Assembly (NCBI GenBank): GCA_027067015.1
Contig: JAMOMS010000157.1
Coordinates: forward strand, 1 to 11,150
From: Campylobacterales bacterium
Lineage (GTDB): Bacteria; Campylobacterota; Campylobacteria; Campylobacterales; Hydrogenimonadaceae
Direction of reading: 5' to 3'
Length of the DNA stretch: 11,150 nucleotides
Shown: positions 1 to 6,214 of the stretch, in pieces
Numbering within the stretch: position 1 is the stretch's first letter
Layout of the letters: the number at the start of each line of letters is the position of its first letter
Translations under genes and position numbers: made by a program
Notes under the pieces: model-generated
Told to the model about the DNA's origin: nothing
The model's input: the letters and a program-made list of their open reading frames with translations, nothing else
Databases searched by the model: none

Positions 1-889
1 CAAACTCGTCCAGCGCCACGGTAGCGGCCACCTGAATGGGGGTGAACATGCCGTAGTCAAGCCAGCTTTTTATCTTTTGCACCGCGCCCACCAGCTTGGG
101 GTTGCCCACAATAAACCCTACGCGCCAGCCCGCCATATTGTAGCTTTTGGAGAGCGTAAAACTCTCCACCGCCACATCCTTGGCGCCTTCTACCGTCAGA
201 ATCGAAGGGGTTTTGTAGCCGTCAAAGGTGATATCGGCGTAGGCGATGTCGCTGATAATGTAAAAGCGCTCCGTTTTGGCCATCGCCACCAGCCGCTCGT
301 AAAAGGCGGGGGTTACCGTGGCGGTAGAGGGGTTGTGGGGAAAATTGACCACTACATATTTGGGCCTTGGCACCGACTCGACAAGCGCCCGTTTAAGGTG
401 GATAAAAAAGAGCTCCTCGTCCACTTCATACCGTTCATTGAAAACCAGCTCCATCTTGCGCACCGCGCCACCGGCCAACATGAAGGCGTAGGAGTGAATG
501 GGATAGGTCGGGTCGGGCACCACGGCGGTATCGCCCGGATTGGTGATGGCTTGCACCAGGTGCACGTACCCCTCTTTACTGCCCATCGTCGCCACTGCCT
601 CGGTTTCAGGATCCAGCGCCACCCCGTAGCGCCGCTCATACCAGTTGCAGATGGCAAGCCTGAGTTTGTAGATCCCCTTGCTGGCGCTATAACCGTGGTT
701 TTTGGGTTTTTTGGCCGCCTCGATCAGTTTTTCGATAATCTTTTCGCTCGGCGGCCCGTCTGGATTGCCCATGCTAAAGTCAATCACGTCTTCCCCGGCG
801 CGCCGGGCGGCCATTTTAAGGTCGTTCACCTCGGCAAAAACATACTTGGGAAGACGCTTGAGCTTTTCAAATTCAATTTCGTCGAACAT
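1..889 (-). CDS. Class I/II PLP-dependent aminotransferase, AlaC-like (3' end outside window)
   Basis: The first 296 codons are open from ATG at 889 to the window edge; family members are about 400 residues, so roughly the last quarter is missing. The N-terminus (LKRLPKYVF, then DFSMGNPDG at 37-45) and the core closely resemble E. coli AlaC as I recall it. Visible fold-type I landmarks are the phosphate-loop GSKEG (103-107), the substrate-side HNP (N186), the pyridine-binding D214 with Y217 in SDIAYAD, the Schiff-base lysine K248 in TLSKSYNMAGWR and R256. Family members transfer amino groups between glutamate and pyruvate or related 2-oxo acids in the cytoplasm; Campylobacterota copies are often labelled aspartate or LL-diaminopimelate aminotransferase, and the sequence alone does not decide the substrate. 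In C. jejuni the next gene downstream is homoserine dehydrogenase, which would suggest amino acid synthesis. AAGGA lies 10 bases before the ATG; an in-frame GTG at 907 is a less likely start. It follows the periplasmic-protein gene by 24 bases, so it is probably cotranscribed with it. Confidence 0.92.
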   Translation of the reverse strand, partial: MFDEIEFEKLKRLPKYVFAEVNDLKMAARRAGEDVIDFSMGNPDGPPSEKIIEKLIEAAKKPKNHGYSASKGIYKLRLAICNWYERRYGVALDPETEAVATMGSKEGYVHLVQAITNPGDTAVVPDPTYPIHSYAFMLAGGAVRKMELVFNERYEVDEELFFIHLKRALVESVPRPKYVVVNFPHNPSTATVTPAFYERLVAMAKTERFYIISDIAYADITFDGYKTPSILTVEGAKDVAVESFTLSKSYNMAGWRVGFIVGNPKLVGAVQKIKSWLDYGMFTPIQVAATVALDEF

Positions 890-913
890 GACGTTTTCAT
901 CCTTCACCGTTGA

Positions 914-1738
914 CTAGCGGGCCGATCCGGCATCGACACGTAAACCGTAGCGGAGATTCTCTATGCTAAAACGATCCGTCACCTTCACGTAGCGGGCTGT
1001 TCGGGGCAGGCGAAGGCGCAGATAACGGGTTCTTTGTCGCGGCCGTTTGACCGATAAAACGTTTAGCATTTTATCATAAACCGTCACCGACGGATACCAG
1101 TGACTACCGGGGTTTTCCCGAAACGTCACGCTTTTAATCGCCGAGACGTCAAACCAGATCGGCCGTAAAGGCCGAAGCACCCGGCGACTCTGACCGGCAC
1201 GCAAACGCGCCACCGGTAAAAAAGCGCGATCGGTTTTGATCAAAAAAAACCAATCCCCCTCCTGTGTCAGACGTGCCCGCGCCAATCGCGCCCCGTAACG
1301 GCGCAACGCCTTTTGCAAAGCCTGCGGATCGGGCAACGAGGCGCTTTTGTAAGCAATATCCCATCGATAAACGCTTCCGTCAAAGCGGGCGCCGCGTGTC
1401 AAAGGAGCGGGCACGCCCGTTTGCAGTAACGCCCCGCCGACAACCTTCAAAAAGAGCGTCGGGCTCTCATCTTCCCCGCTTTGAAAGCTTACACGCACCT
1501 CCCTTTCAGTCGGTAACGCCGTGCGCAGTAACCCGTTCTCCTTGAGCACACCGGCAATTTTGCCCACATCATACCCGCCGGCTGTCCGAAAATCCGCGTC
1601 ACGCGAAAATAGCAGGGCCAACAACCGCTGATGGCCCGCGACACTCCGCGCGCTTAACATACCTTTCGCCTCGTCAAGCGCCGTGGCCCACAACGCGGCC
1701 GTCAGCCATACCGCCGCCGTCAATAGCCGTATTACCAA
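914..1738 (-). CDS. Conserved secreted protein of unknown function
   Basis: A 274-residue protein that I cannot assign to a characterised family. The first 20 residues form a signal peptide (VIRLLTAAVWLTAALWATA, cut before LDEA), so the mature protein is probably periplasmic. The rest is rich in arginine and aromatic residues; residues about 195-268 have a beta-strand-like pattern (WFDVSAIKSVTF, WYPSVTVYD, RYLRLRLP, ARYVKVTDRF) that faintly resembles a galactose-binding or discoidin-like sandwich, but that is only an impression. The position matches the periplasmic protein Cj0151c of C. jejuni. The start codon is TTG at 1738, overlapping the stop of the RodZ-like gene by seven bases, with GGAGG six bases upstream (1749-1745), which makes the TTG convincing. 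The overlap suggests translational coupling to the membrane protein before it and possibly a shared envelope role. Function unknown. Confidence 0.85.
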   Translation of the reverse strand: MVIRLLTAAVWLTAALWATALDEAKGMLSARSVAGHQRLLALLFSRDADFRTAGGYDVGKIAGVLKENGLLRTALPTEREVRVSFQSGEDESPTLFLKVVGGALLQTGVPAPLTRGARFDGSVYRWDIAYKSASLPDPQALQKALRRYGARLARARLTQEGDWFFLIKTDRAFLPVARLRAGQSRRVLRPLRPIWFDVSAIKSVTFRENPGSHWYPSVTVYDKMLNVLSVKRPRQRTRYLRLRLPRTARYVKVTDRFSIENLRYGLRVDAGSAR

Positions 1739-2598
1739 CCTTTGCCTCCGTTATAGCGACGAAACGCCCCCTCGTCAATCTCCTGCAAAACCCCGTTTTC
1801 GATTAAAAAGTAGTGCTTCTTCGCGTCATTGAGTTTAATGATATTCCCCTCCCCGTCACTAATCTCAAACCGTCCGTGACCGGTCAAAAGAAGCTTTTTG
1901 CCGTGGCTGTCGATATCGAAAGGGCGTTGAATGATCTTAACGCGCCGCTTGTGCGTTTTCAGATCTATAATCCCCAGCCACAATTTCACCGTCGGCTCCA
2001 CAATCACCGGATCCAGCGGTACATAAGGTTCTGGCTCCGGCTCGGATGCGCGTTTGGTTTTGGCGTCATCGGCCTCCTGCGTGTTCGGTTCCGCCGGCGC
2101 CGCCGCTTGGTTTTGGCTCTCTTGCGCCTCCGCTTCTACCTTTTGGGCCTCCGTTTCCGCCTGGGTAAACGAGGGGGTCGCCGTCATATTGCGCTCCGCT
2201 TCCGCCAACGCTTTGGAGATTTCGGCCTCTTTGGAAGGGGTCTGCTTGACGCTGTTTTGATAGTAATAATACCCCGCCCCGGCCAATAGCAGGACTATCC
2301 CCAGCACGGCCCACCCGGCCCCGCCGCCTTGCCTTCGGGCCGACGGCAGATCCTCCCGGCTAAAGATGGGTTCGCCGGTTTGGGCGGGGCGATTTTGGTA
2401 AAAGTGGCTCATCTCCTCCCGCAAAGCGGACAGATCCACGCCAAACTCCCGCTCGATAATGGCCACAAACCCAAAGGCTTGAGGACGCGGCAGGCCGCCA
2501 AATTCACGGTTTACCAGTTTTTGGAGGTTGCGCTCGGAGATTTTCGTGCGCTCAGCCACTTTTTTGAGGGTGTTCTCTTTAATTACGGTTTCAAGCAT
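1732..2598 (-). CDS. RodZ-like bitopic membrane protein with N-terminal helix-turn-helix
   Basis: A 288-residue protein with RodZ-like architecture. Residues 1-65 are a helical HTH-type domain (TLKKVAERTKISERNLQKLV, then FGGLPRPQAFGFVAIIEREF), comparable to the xre/HTH_25 domain of RodZ. Residues 94-113 are one transmembrane helix ending in four tyrosines. Residues 115-195 are a low-complexity Ala/Glu/Gln/Pro linker, and 200-288 form a compact beta-rich periplasmic domain comparable in place to the RodZ C-terminal domain. In RodZ the cytoplasmic domain contacts MreB and links the elongation machinery to the wall; whether this protein does so is inference, since only the layout is seen. C. jejuni has a putative membrane protein (Cj0152c) in the same position. 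The ATG overlaps the rlmB stop by eight bases (ATGCTTGA), preceded by AGGA, so translation is likely coupled to rlmB. It could instead be a generic HTH/TM adaptor. Confidence 0.82.
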   Translation of the reverse strand: MLETVIKENTLKKVAERTKISERNLQKLVNREFGGLPRPQAFGFVAIIEREFGVDLSALREEMSHFYQNRPAQTGEPIFSREDLPSARRQGGGAGWAVLGIVLLLAGAGYYYYQNSVKQTPSKEAEISKALAEAERNMTATPSFTQAETEAQKVEAEAQESQNQAAAPAEPNTQEADDAKTKRASEPEPEPYVPLDPVIVEPTVKLWLGIIDLKTHKRRVKIIQRPFDIDSHGKKLLLTGHGRFEISDGEGNIIKLNDAKKHYFLIENGVLQEIDEGAFRRYNGGKGW

Positions 2599-3274
2599 CT
2601 CTCATCCTGTAAATCAGTATCGCCGCCGCCGCGCTGACGTTGAGCGAATCAAACGGCCGGGCCATCGCAATGGAGACCATCGTATCGATTTTTCCGCGAA
2701 TCTTTGGCGGGATCCCCTCCCCTTCACTTCCCAGTACAAGGACCCTCTTTTCGGGAAAGCGCACCTCCTCAAGCGCCTCTCCCCGCGCGTCGGCGCCAAA
2801 GAGGGTAAAACCGACCTGCTTGAGCTCATTAAGCAGGTCGGCCGTTTTGGGAGCCAGGGCAAGGGGCAGATCAAAAAGGGCACCGGCGCTACTGCGGGCC
2901 ACCCCCTCAAGCGCCAGCTGACGAATCCCCGCGACAATCACGCCATCAGCTCCCAGGGCATAGGCGCTTCGGACAATGGCCCCGATGTTTCCCACGTCGG
3001 TCACGCCCGCCAATACCACCAAAAAATTCTCGCGCTTAAGATCGTTTATGTCGGCAAAGGGGTAGGGGCGCACCTCGCAAAGCCACCCCTGGTGGTTGCC
3101 CCCGCGCGCCATGGCCTGGGCCTTTTTGGCATCCAGTCGCTCAATCGGCAAACGCAAACGACGAATCGCGGCGAATTCGCCTTTGGCGATCTCTTTGGCC
3201 AAAAAAAGACGTGTCACCATTTCGGGATGGCGTGAAAGAAGGGTTTTGCAAACCTGCTTGCCGTAAACAATCAT
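2591..3274 (-). CDS. rlmB: TrmH-family 23S rRNA (guanosine-2'-O)-methyltransferase, RlmB-like
   Basis: A 227-residue SPOUT methyltransferase. The N-terminal substrate-binding part starts YGKQVCKTLL, as is usual in RlmB (YG...V...L). The knotted catalytic domain shows motif 1 at 92-107 (TDVGNIGAIVRSAYAL, with N96 and R102), motif 2 at 181-188 (LGSEGEGI) and motif 3 at 210-222 (SLNVSAAAAILIY). The family methylates the ribose 2'-OH of a guanosine in 23S rRNA (G2251 in E. coli) using S-adenosylmethionine. Motif 1 is TDVGN rather than the more common D-P-x-N, which leaves some doubt about the exact target. The ATG at 3274 has no Shine-Dalgarno sequence but lies six bases after a -10-like TAAAAT, so the mRNA may be leaderless. 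It is the first gene of an overlapping run with the RodZ-like and secreted protein genes. Confidence 0.9.
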   Translation of the reverse strand: MIVYGKQVCKTLLSRHPEMVTRLFLAKEIAKGEFAAIRRLRLPIERLDAKKAQAMARGGNHQGWLCEVRPYPFADINDLKRENFLVVLAGVTDVGNIGAIVRSAYALGADGVIVAGIRQLALEGVARSSAGALFDLPLALAPKTADLLNELKQVGFTLFGADARGEALEEVRFPEKRVLVLGSEGEGIPPKIRGKIDTMVSIAMARPFDSLNVSAAAAILIYRMRDA

Positions 3275-3280
3275 GGAGGG

Positions 3281-3286
3281 ATTTTA
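3281..3286 (-). promoter_or_regulatory. Putative -10 box of rlmB (leaderless start)
   Basis: TAAAAT on the minus strand ends six bases before the ATG of rlmB, which puts the expected +1 on the A of the start codon. Upstream is AT-rich with a T5 run but no good -35 hexamer, which is usual for Campylobacterota vegetative promoters. The 46-base gap after rsmI gives room for a promoter. Not demonstrated. Confidence 0.45.
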
Positions 3287-3303
3287 TCGAAAGTTTCATT
3301 AAT

Positions 3304-3326
3304 AAAAAGGAATAGCGACGTTATTC
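3304..3326 (-). terminator. Weak intrinsic terminator candidate after rsmI
   Basis: GAATA and TATTC flank a seven-base loop (3326 to 3310 on the minus strand), overlapping the rsmI stop codon and followed by CTTTTT. The stem is only five A/T-rich pairs, so termination would be partial at best. Its place just before the candidate rlmB promoter is the main support. Confidence 0.25.
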
Positions 3327-4145
3327 AACGGTTTTTGTTAATTCTCGGTAACACTCTTTGACGCTTTTGCCCGTCAGTTTGGCCATCGCCTTGGCCTTTT
3401 TTCTGGGCGGCATATCGGAAGAGAGCACCTCGGCCAAAGCCGCTTCGGCATCCCCTTCGTCCGGCGTGACGCCGTCGAGCACCACCGCCCACTCGCCGCG
3501 AATACCCTGTTCTTGCAGGGTTTCAAGCAGGCTTTGCGCCGTTCCGAAATAGTAGCGCTCATACCGTTTGCTGATCTCCTTGGCCAAAAAGAGCGACCGT
3601 TTCGGCGCCTCCTGTTCCAACTCTTTCAAAAGCTTCTCCAACCGGTGGGGCGCCTCGTAAAGCACCACGGGCCAGGGTTGGCGTAACGCCTCCGCCAGCG
3701 CCTGACGGCGGGCGTCGCCTTTGTGGGGCAAAAAGCCGAAAAAGAGAAATCTGGTCGCCCCAAACCCGGAAGCGGCATACGCCGTGCTAAAAGCGCTGGG
3801 GCCGGGCAAAACCGTGTATGCCACCCCGTTTTGCCTGCACCATCGCGCCAACACCGCGCCCGGATCGCTGATGCAAGGCATTCCCGCGTCACTCATGTAA
3901 ACCACGTTTTGATCAAAAAAATCGGGGGTCAAATCGGCGATAAACTCGGCCTCGTTATGGCTATGCAGGGAGATAAAGCGTTTAACGCGAAAGGTTTTTG
4001 AAAATCGTTCGGAGAGGAGTTGAAGCAGTCTTTTGGCGACCCGTGTATCTTCGCAAAGCAGTACGTCCGCCTTCTCCAACACCCCGACGGCCCGAATCGT
4101 GATATCTTCGATATTGCCGATCGGAGTAGGAAGAAAGGTAAGCAA
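3321..4145 (-). CDS. rsmI: 16S rRNA (cytidine1402-2'-O)-methyltransferase RsmI
   Basis: A 274-residue member of the tetrapyrrole-methylase superfamily. It shows the RsmI series PTPIGN (6-11), CEDTR (31-35), SDAGMPCISDPG (85-96), LPGPSA (113-118), FLFFGFLP (133-140), EAPHR (164-168) and KE (189-190). RsmI adds the 2'-O-methyl of C1402 in the decoding centre of 16S rRNA using S-adenosylmethionine. Length and motif order are normal, and the C-terminus (PPRKKAKAMAKLTGKSVKE) is the usual basic helical tail. The only plausible start is TTG at 4145, since the reading frame upstream closes at the rpmE stop codon; no Shine-Dalgarno sequence is visible, and the nine-base gap after rpmE suggests translation by coupling or re-initiation. 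It is probably driven by the rpmE promoter. Confidence 0.95.
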   Translation of the reverse strand: MLTFLPTPIGNIEDITIRAVGVLEKADVLLCEDTRVAKRLLQLLSERFSKTFRVKRFISLHSHNEAEFIADLTPDFFDQNVVYMSDAGMPCISDPGAVLARWCRQNGVAYTVLPGPSAFSTAYAASGFGATRFLFFGFLPHKGDARRQALAEALRQPWPVVLYEAPHRLEKLLKELEQEAPKRSLFLAKEISKRYERYYFGTAQSLLETLQEQGIRGEWAVVLDGVTPDEGDAEAALAEVLSSDMPPRKKAKAMAKLTGKSVKECYRELTKTVE

Positions 4146-4154
4146 AAAGCGGGG

Positions 4155-4358
4155 TTACTTGCCCAGTTTGTACTTGTTTTTGAACTTTTCGACGCGACCG
4201 GTAGCGTCTACGATCTTTTCAGAACCGGTGAAGAAGGGGTGGCAGGCGTTGCAGATGTCAATACGCATCTCAGGCTTATTGGAGAGCACGGTAAAGGTGT
4301 TGCCGCAGGCACAGCTTACCTGACACTCGACATACTCGGGATGGATACCTTTTTTCAT
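4155..4358 (-). CDS. rpmE: Ribosomal protein bL31, zinc-binding form
   Basis: A 67-residue 50S protein starting [12 protein letters not shown]. Counted from the ATG at 4358, the zinc ligands are C16 and C18 (SCACGN) and C36 and C39 ([11 protein letters not shown]), matching the zinc-containing (C+) type of bL31; the HPFFTG signature is exact. bL31 forms part of the intersubunit bridge near the central protuberance. The start is the ATG at 4358, not the in-frame TTG one codon upstream, because AAGGA (4370-4366) is seven bases from the ATG and family members begin MKK. It has its own strong promoter and a leader of about 80 nt with a 12-bp hairpin, and is followed after nine bases by rsmI. The C+ form is the one normally replaced by a zinc-free paralogue under zinc limitation; none is seen here. 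Confidence 0.97.
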   Translation of the reverse strand: MKKGIHPEYVECQVSCACGNTFTVLSNKPEMRIDICNACHPFFTGSEKIVDATGRVEKFKNKYKLGK

Positions 4359-4397
4359 CAATCTTTCCTTAGGTGTATAGATTTGGCGTCATATACC

Positions 4398-4429
4398 GCG
4401 ACGGCCTCGGTACTTTGCGAAGCCGCCAC
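4398..4429 (-). promoter_or_regulatory. 12-bp hairpin in the rpmE 5' leader
   Basis: On the minus strand GTGGCGGCTTCG (4429-4418) pairs over its full length with CGAGGCCGTCGC (4409-4398), including three G-U pairs, around the eight-base loop CAAAGTAC. No T-run follows, so it is not an intrinsic terminator. It sits about 40 bases before the ATG in the predicted leader. Ribosomal protein L31 leaders with autoregulatory roles have been proposed in other phyla; a similar role here is inference. Confidence 0.45.
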
Positions 4430-4445
4430 TTAGGGGGAGGAGCGA

Positions 4446-4474
4446 ATTATACCCAAACCCCGCTTTTTTTTCAA
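4446..4474 (-). promoter_or_regulatory. Sigma70-type promoter of rpmE
   Basis: TTGAAA (4474-4469), a 17-base spacer and a perfect TATAAT (4451-4446) lie on the minus strand directly after the rsmE stop codon. The expected transcription start is near 4439, giving a leader of about 80 nt. This is the best promoter match in the window and suits a ribosomal protein gene. Confidence 0.8.
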
Positions 4475-4475
4475 C

Positions 4476-5156
4476 CTACCGGCCAAACACTCCCAAAGCG
4501 GCCACGGCGCAGGCCGCGGTTTCACTGCGCAATACCGAAGGGGTAGCCAGCGAGAAACGACGAATGCCGACCTTCTTAAAAAGCGCCCGCTCCCTCTCGT
4601 CAAACCCCCCTTCCGGGCCGATCAACACCCTTTTGGGCGGCTTTTGGCACACCAGAGGCTGTGCGTTAAAATCCAGCACCGCCGTATCGGGAAACATTCG
4701 CAAAAAGGTTGCCGTATCCATGCTGTCCTCAAGCTGTAGAAGCGTATTGCGTCCACACTGCTGGCAGGAGTTGATCACAATCCGTTCCAGCCGTTTGAAA
4801 TCGGGCTCAAACCCCCGTTGACACCGGGCGCAGGTTAGAAAGCTAATCCGCGACACACCCATTTCATTGAGCATAGGCAGGCTCTTTTCCACCGCTTTGG
4901 GATCGATCAGACACCAGGCCAGATGAAGCCCGCTCTCATATGTCGCGCTATCCTGACGGCCCGCAATCAAACTGAGCCTCGCGTCCCGCCGGCCAACCAA
5001 CGCGATCTCATACTCATAAAGCATCCGGTCGCGCAGGTTGCTTAGCGTTACCCGTTCACTTTTGCGGTGGCGTCGGGAACGAAAGAGGTGACGGTAGGCC
5101 TCGCCCTCTACCGTGACGCTCTCTTCACCGGCCAGGGGATGGTACAAAAAACGCAC
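4476..5156 (-). CDS. rsmE: 16S rRNA (uracil1498-N3)-methyltransferase RsmE
   Basis: A 226-residue SPOUT enzyme with a PUA-like N-terminal domain (about 1-70) and a knotted methyltransferase domain. Diagnostic motifs are CQQCGR (131-136), LIGPEGGFDERE (178-189) and SVLRSETAACA (207-217), the last two forming the S-adenosylmethionine-binding knot. RsmE methylates N3 of U1498 in 16S rRNA on the assembled 30S subunit. The start is GTG at 5156 with AGGAGG just upstream, and that Shine-Dalgarno sequence overlaps the end of the preceding membrane-protein gene nine bases away, so the two are almost certainly one transcript. A second pair C109-x2-C112 (TCARC) precedes the conserved C131-x2-C134; I do not recall it from E. 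coli RsmE. No terminator separates it from the rpmE promoter, so read-through is likely. Confidence 0.95.
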   Translation of the reverse strand: MRFLYHPLAGEESVTVEGEAYRHLFRSRRHRKSERVTLSNLRDRMLYEYEIALVGRRDARLSLIAGRQDSATYESGLHLAWCLIDPKAVEKSLPMLNEMGVSRISFLTCARCQRGFEPDFKRLERIVINSCQQCGRNTLLQLEDSMDTATFLRMFPDTAVLDFNAQPLVCQKPPKRVLIGPEGGFDERERALFKKVGIRRFSLATPSVLRSETAACAVAALGVFGR

Positions 5157-5165
5157 GGCCCCTCC

Positions 5166-5573
5166 TTACACATATGGCGCCAGGGCCCCGACACCGGCCA
5201 ACCAGAGCGACTCAAACAGATAAAGCCGCACAAAGCGCTCCCTGGCCTTCTCAAAACTCTCACTCTCCACCCTGGCCCGCTTTAAAACCAGGTGCCGCCT
5301 TAGCTCCAGAGAGCTCAACGCAACTACTGCCGCAATCATCAGCACAATTTTGACGCTCCAGCCCACATGAAAGAAGGCCATGTAGGTCGCGCCGGTAAAG
5401 ACAATCATGCTCATCAGCGTAATCCACGCGATCGCCTGAAGGCGCAGGTATTTGCGAAGCGCCCTGTCCCCTTTTTGCCACCATATAACCAGCAGATTCG
5501 TCAGCGTCAAAGCCAACAGGGCCCAGATCGGCCAAAGGTGGAGGGTATACATGGTGTGTCGATAGGTTTCCAT
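5166..5573 (-). CDS. Small multi-pass inner-membrane protein, function unknown
   Basis: A 135-residue hydrophobic protein with four likely transmembrane helices at about 12-32, 46-68, 71-89 and 113-133, and a charged cytoplasm-like loop of Arg, Lys and Glu between helices 3 and 4 (92-113). No catalytic motif or known domain is recognised. C. jejuni has a putative integral membrane protein (Cj0157c) in this same place between rsmE and the haem lipoprotein, so it is a conserved but uncharacterised lineage gene. The ATG at 5573 has no Shine-Dalgarno sequence but lies six bases after TACAAT in an extended -10 context, so it may be leaderless; an in-frame ATG at codon 8 also lacks one. It lies nine bases before rsmE. 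Neighbouring a c-type cytochrome, it could have a respiratory-chain link, but nothing in the sequence shows this. Confidence 0.8.
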   Translation of the reverse strand: METYRHTMYTLHLWPIWALLALTLTNLLVIWWQKGDRALRKYLRLQAIAWITLMSMIVFTGATYMAFFHVGWSVKIVLMIAAVVALSSLELRRHLVLKRARVESESFEKARERFVRLYLFESLWLAGVGALAPYV

Positions 5574-5579
5574 GGCGAG

Positions 5580-5588
5580 ATTGTACCA
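5580..5588 (-). promoter_or_regulatory. Putative extended -10 promoter of the small membrane protein gene
   Basis: TGGTACAAT (5588-5580) on the minus strand combines a TGn extension with TACAAT and ends six bases before the ATG at 5573. The predicted +1 is the A of the start codon. No recognisable -35 hexamer is present; the space is filled by an 8-bp inverted repeat. Confidence 0.45.
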
Positions 5589-5592
5589 TGAA

Positions 5593-5613
5593 TTGCCGGG
5601 AGATCCCCGGCAA
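5593..5613 (-). repeat. Perfect 8-bp inverted repeat between two genes
   Basis: TTGCCGGG and CCCGGCAA flank a five-base loop, nine bases after the stop codon of the haem lipoprotein gene and just before the next gene's putative promoter. On neither strand is it followed by a T-run, so it is a poor intrinsic terminator. It may protect an mRNA 3' end, attenuate, or bind a regulator. Confidence 0.6.
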
Positions 5614-5621
5614 AAGAGAGA

Positions 5622-6188
5622 TTAGAGTTTGGAGATATAGTCAGCCAGGGCGTCGATTTCGGCGTCGTTTAACCCTTTAACCTGGGAAGCCATCAACCCT
5701 TTCATCGCGCCGCCGTAACTGCCGGTTTGATAACCGTGAATCTTTTTCATCAAATCCGCTTTGCTCTGACCGGCGATAATGTTGCTTTTTCCAAGAGCGT
5801 GTTTTTCGCCCTTGGCGCCGTGGCAACCCGCGCATTTGGTAAAGAGTGTCGCGCCATCGGCTTTGGGTGCCGCCTGCTTGGCCTCACCGGCCGCTATCGC
5901 GACCTTCTGCTTGGCCTCCTCCACCGCGCCGGTCACTTTCTTCTCAATCTTCTCAACCGCCTGCTTGGCCTCTTCATGAGCCTTTTGGGCCCTCTCTTGC
6001 ACCGGCGCAACCGCTTCCTTCACCGCCTCACTCTTATTAGAAACCGCCGCGGTTTCAGTGGCGGCTGTCTGCGTTTGGGCCTTGGGGGCCTCAGATGAGA
6101 CACTCATCTGGGTTTTTTGCTCATTCCCACAGCCTGCCAGCACCAGTACCGCCGCTGTGGAGAGGGCTATTAGCATCTCTTTTTTCAT
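5622..6188 (-). CDS. Monohaem c-type cytochrome lipoprotein with long helical stalk
   Basis: A 188-residue exported lipoprotein. The signal ends in the lipobox LAGC (C20 would be lipidated). Residues 21-110 are low complexity, rich in Ala, Glu, Lys and Gln, with three EAKQ units at 73, 91 and 102 that suggest an amphipathic helical stalk. Residues 111-188 are a small class I cytochrome c domain with CAGCH (C119, C122, H123) binding haem and M162 or M166 in GGAMKGLM as the likely sixth ligand. It should carry electrons at the periplasmic face of a membrane, perhaps between the bc1 complex encoded nearby and a terminal oxidase or peroxidase; the partner is inference. C. jejuni Cj0158c, a putative haem-binding lipoprotein, has the same place. 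AAAGGAG is seven bases before the ATG, and the gene follows queD by 26 bases. Confidence 0.93.
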   Translation of the reverse strand: MKKEMLIALSTAAVLVLAGCGNEQKTQMSVSSEAPKAQTQTAATETAAVSNKSEAVKEAVAPVQERAQKAHEEAKQAVEKIEKKVTGAVEEAKQKVAIAAGEAKQAAPKADGATLFTKCAGCHGAKGEKHALGKSNIIAGQSKADLMKKIHGYQTGSYGGAMKGLMASQVKGLNDAEIDALADYISKL

Positions 6189-6214
6189 ACAAAAACTCCT
6201 TTGATTTGGGTAAT

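Noticed and set aside
77..913. Plus-strand open frame opposite the aminotransferase
   Set aside because: The opposite strand encodes a clear PLP aminotransferase through the whole stretch with all active-site motifs.
2528..3235. Plus-strand open frame opposite rlmB
   Set aside because: No recognisable domain or ribosome site, and it lies antisense to a well-supported methyltransferase.
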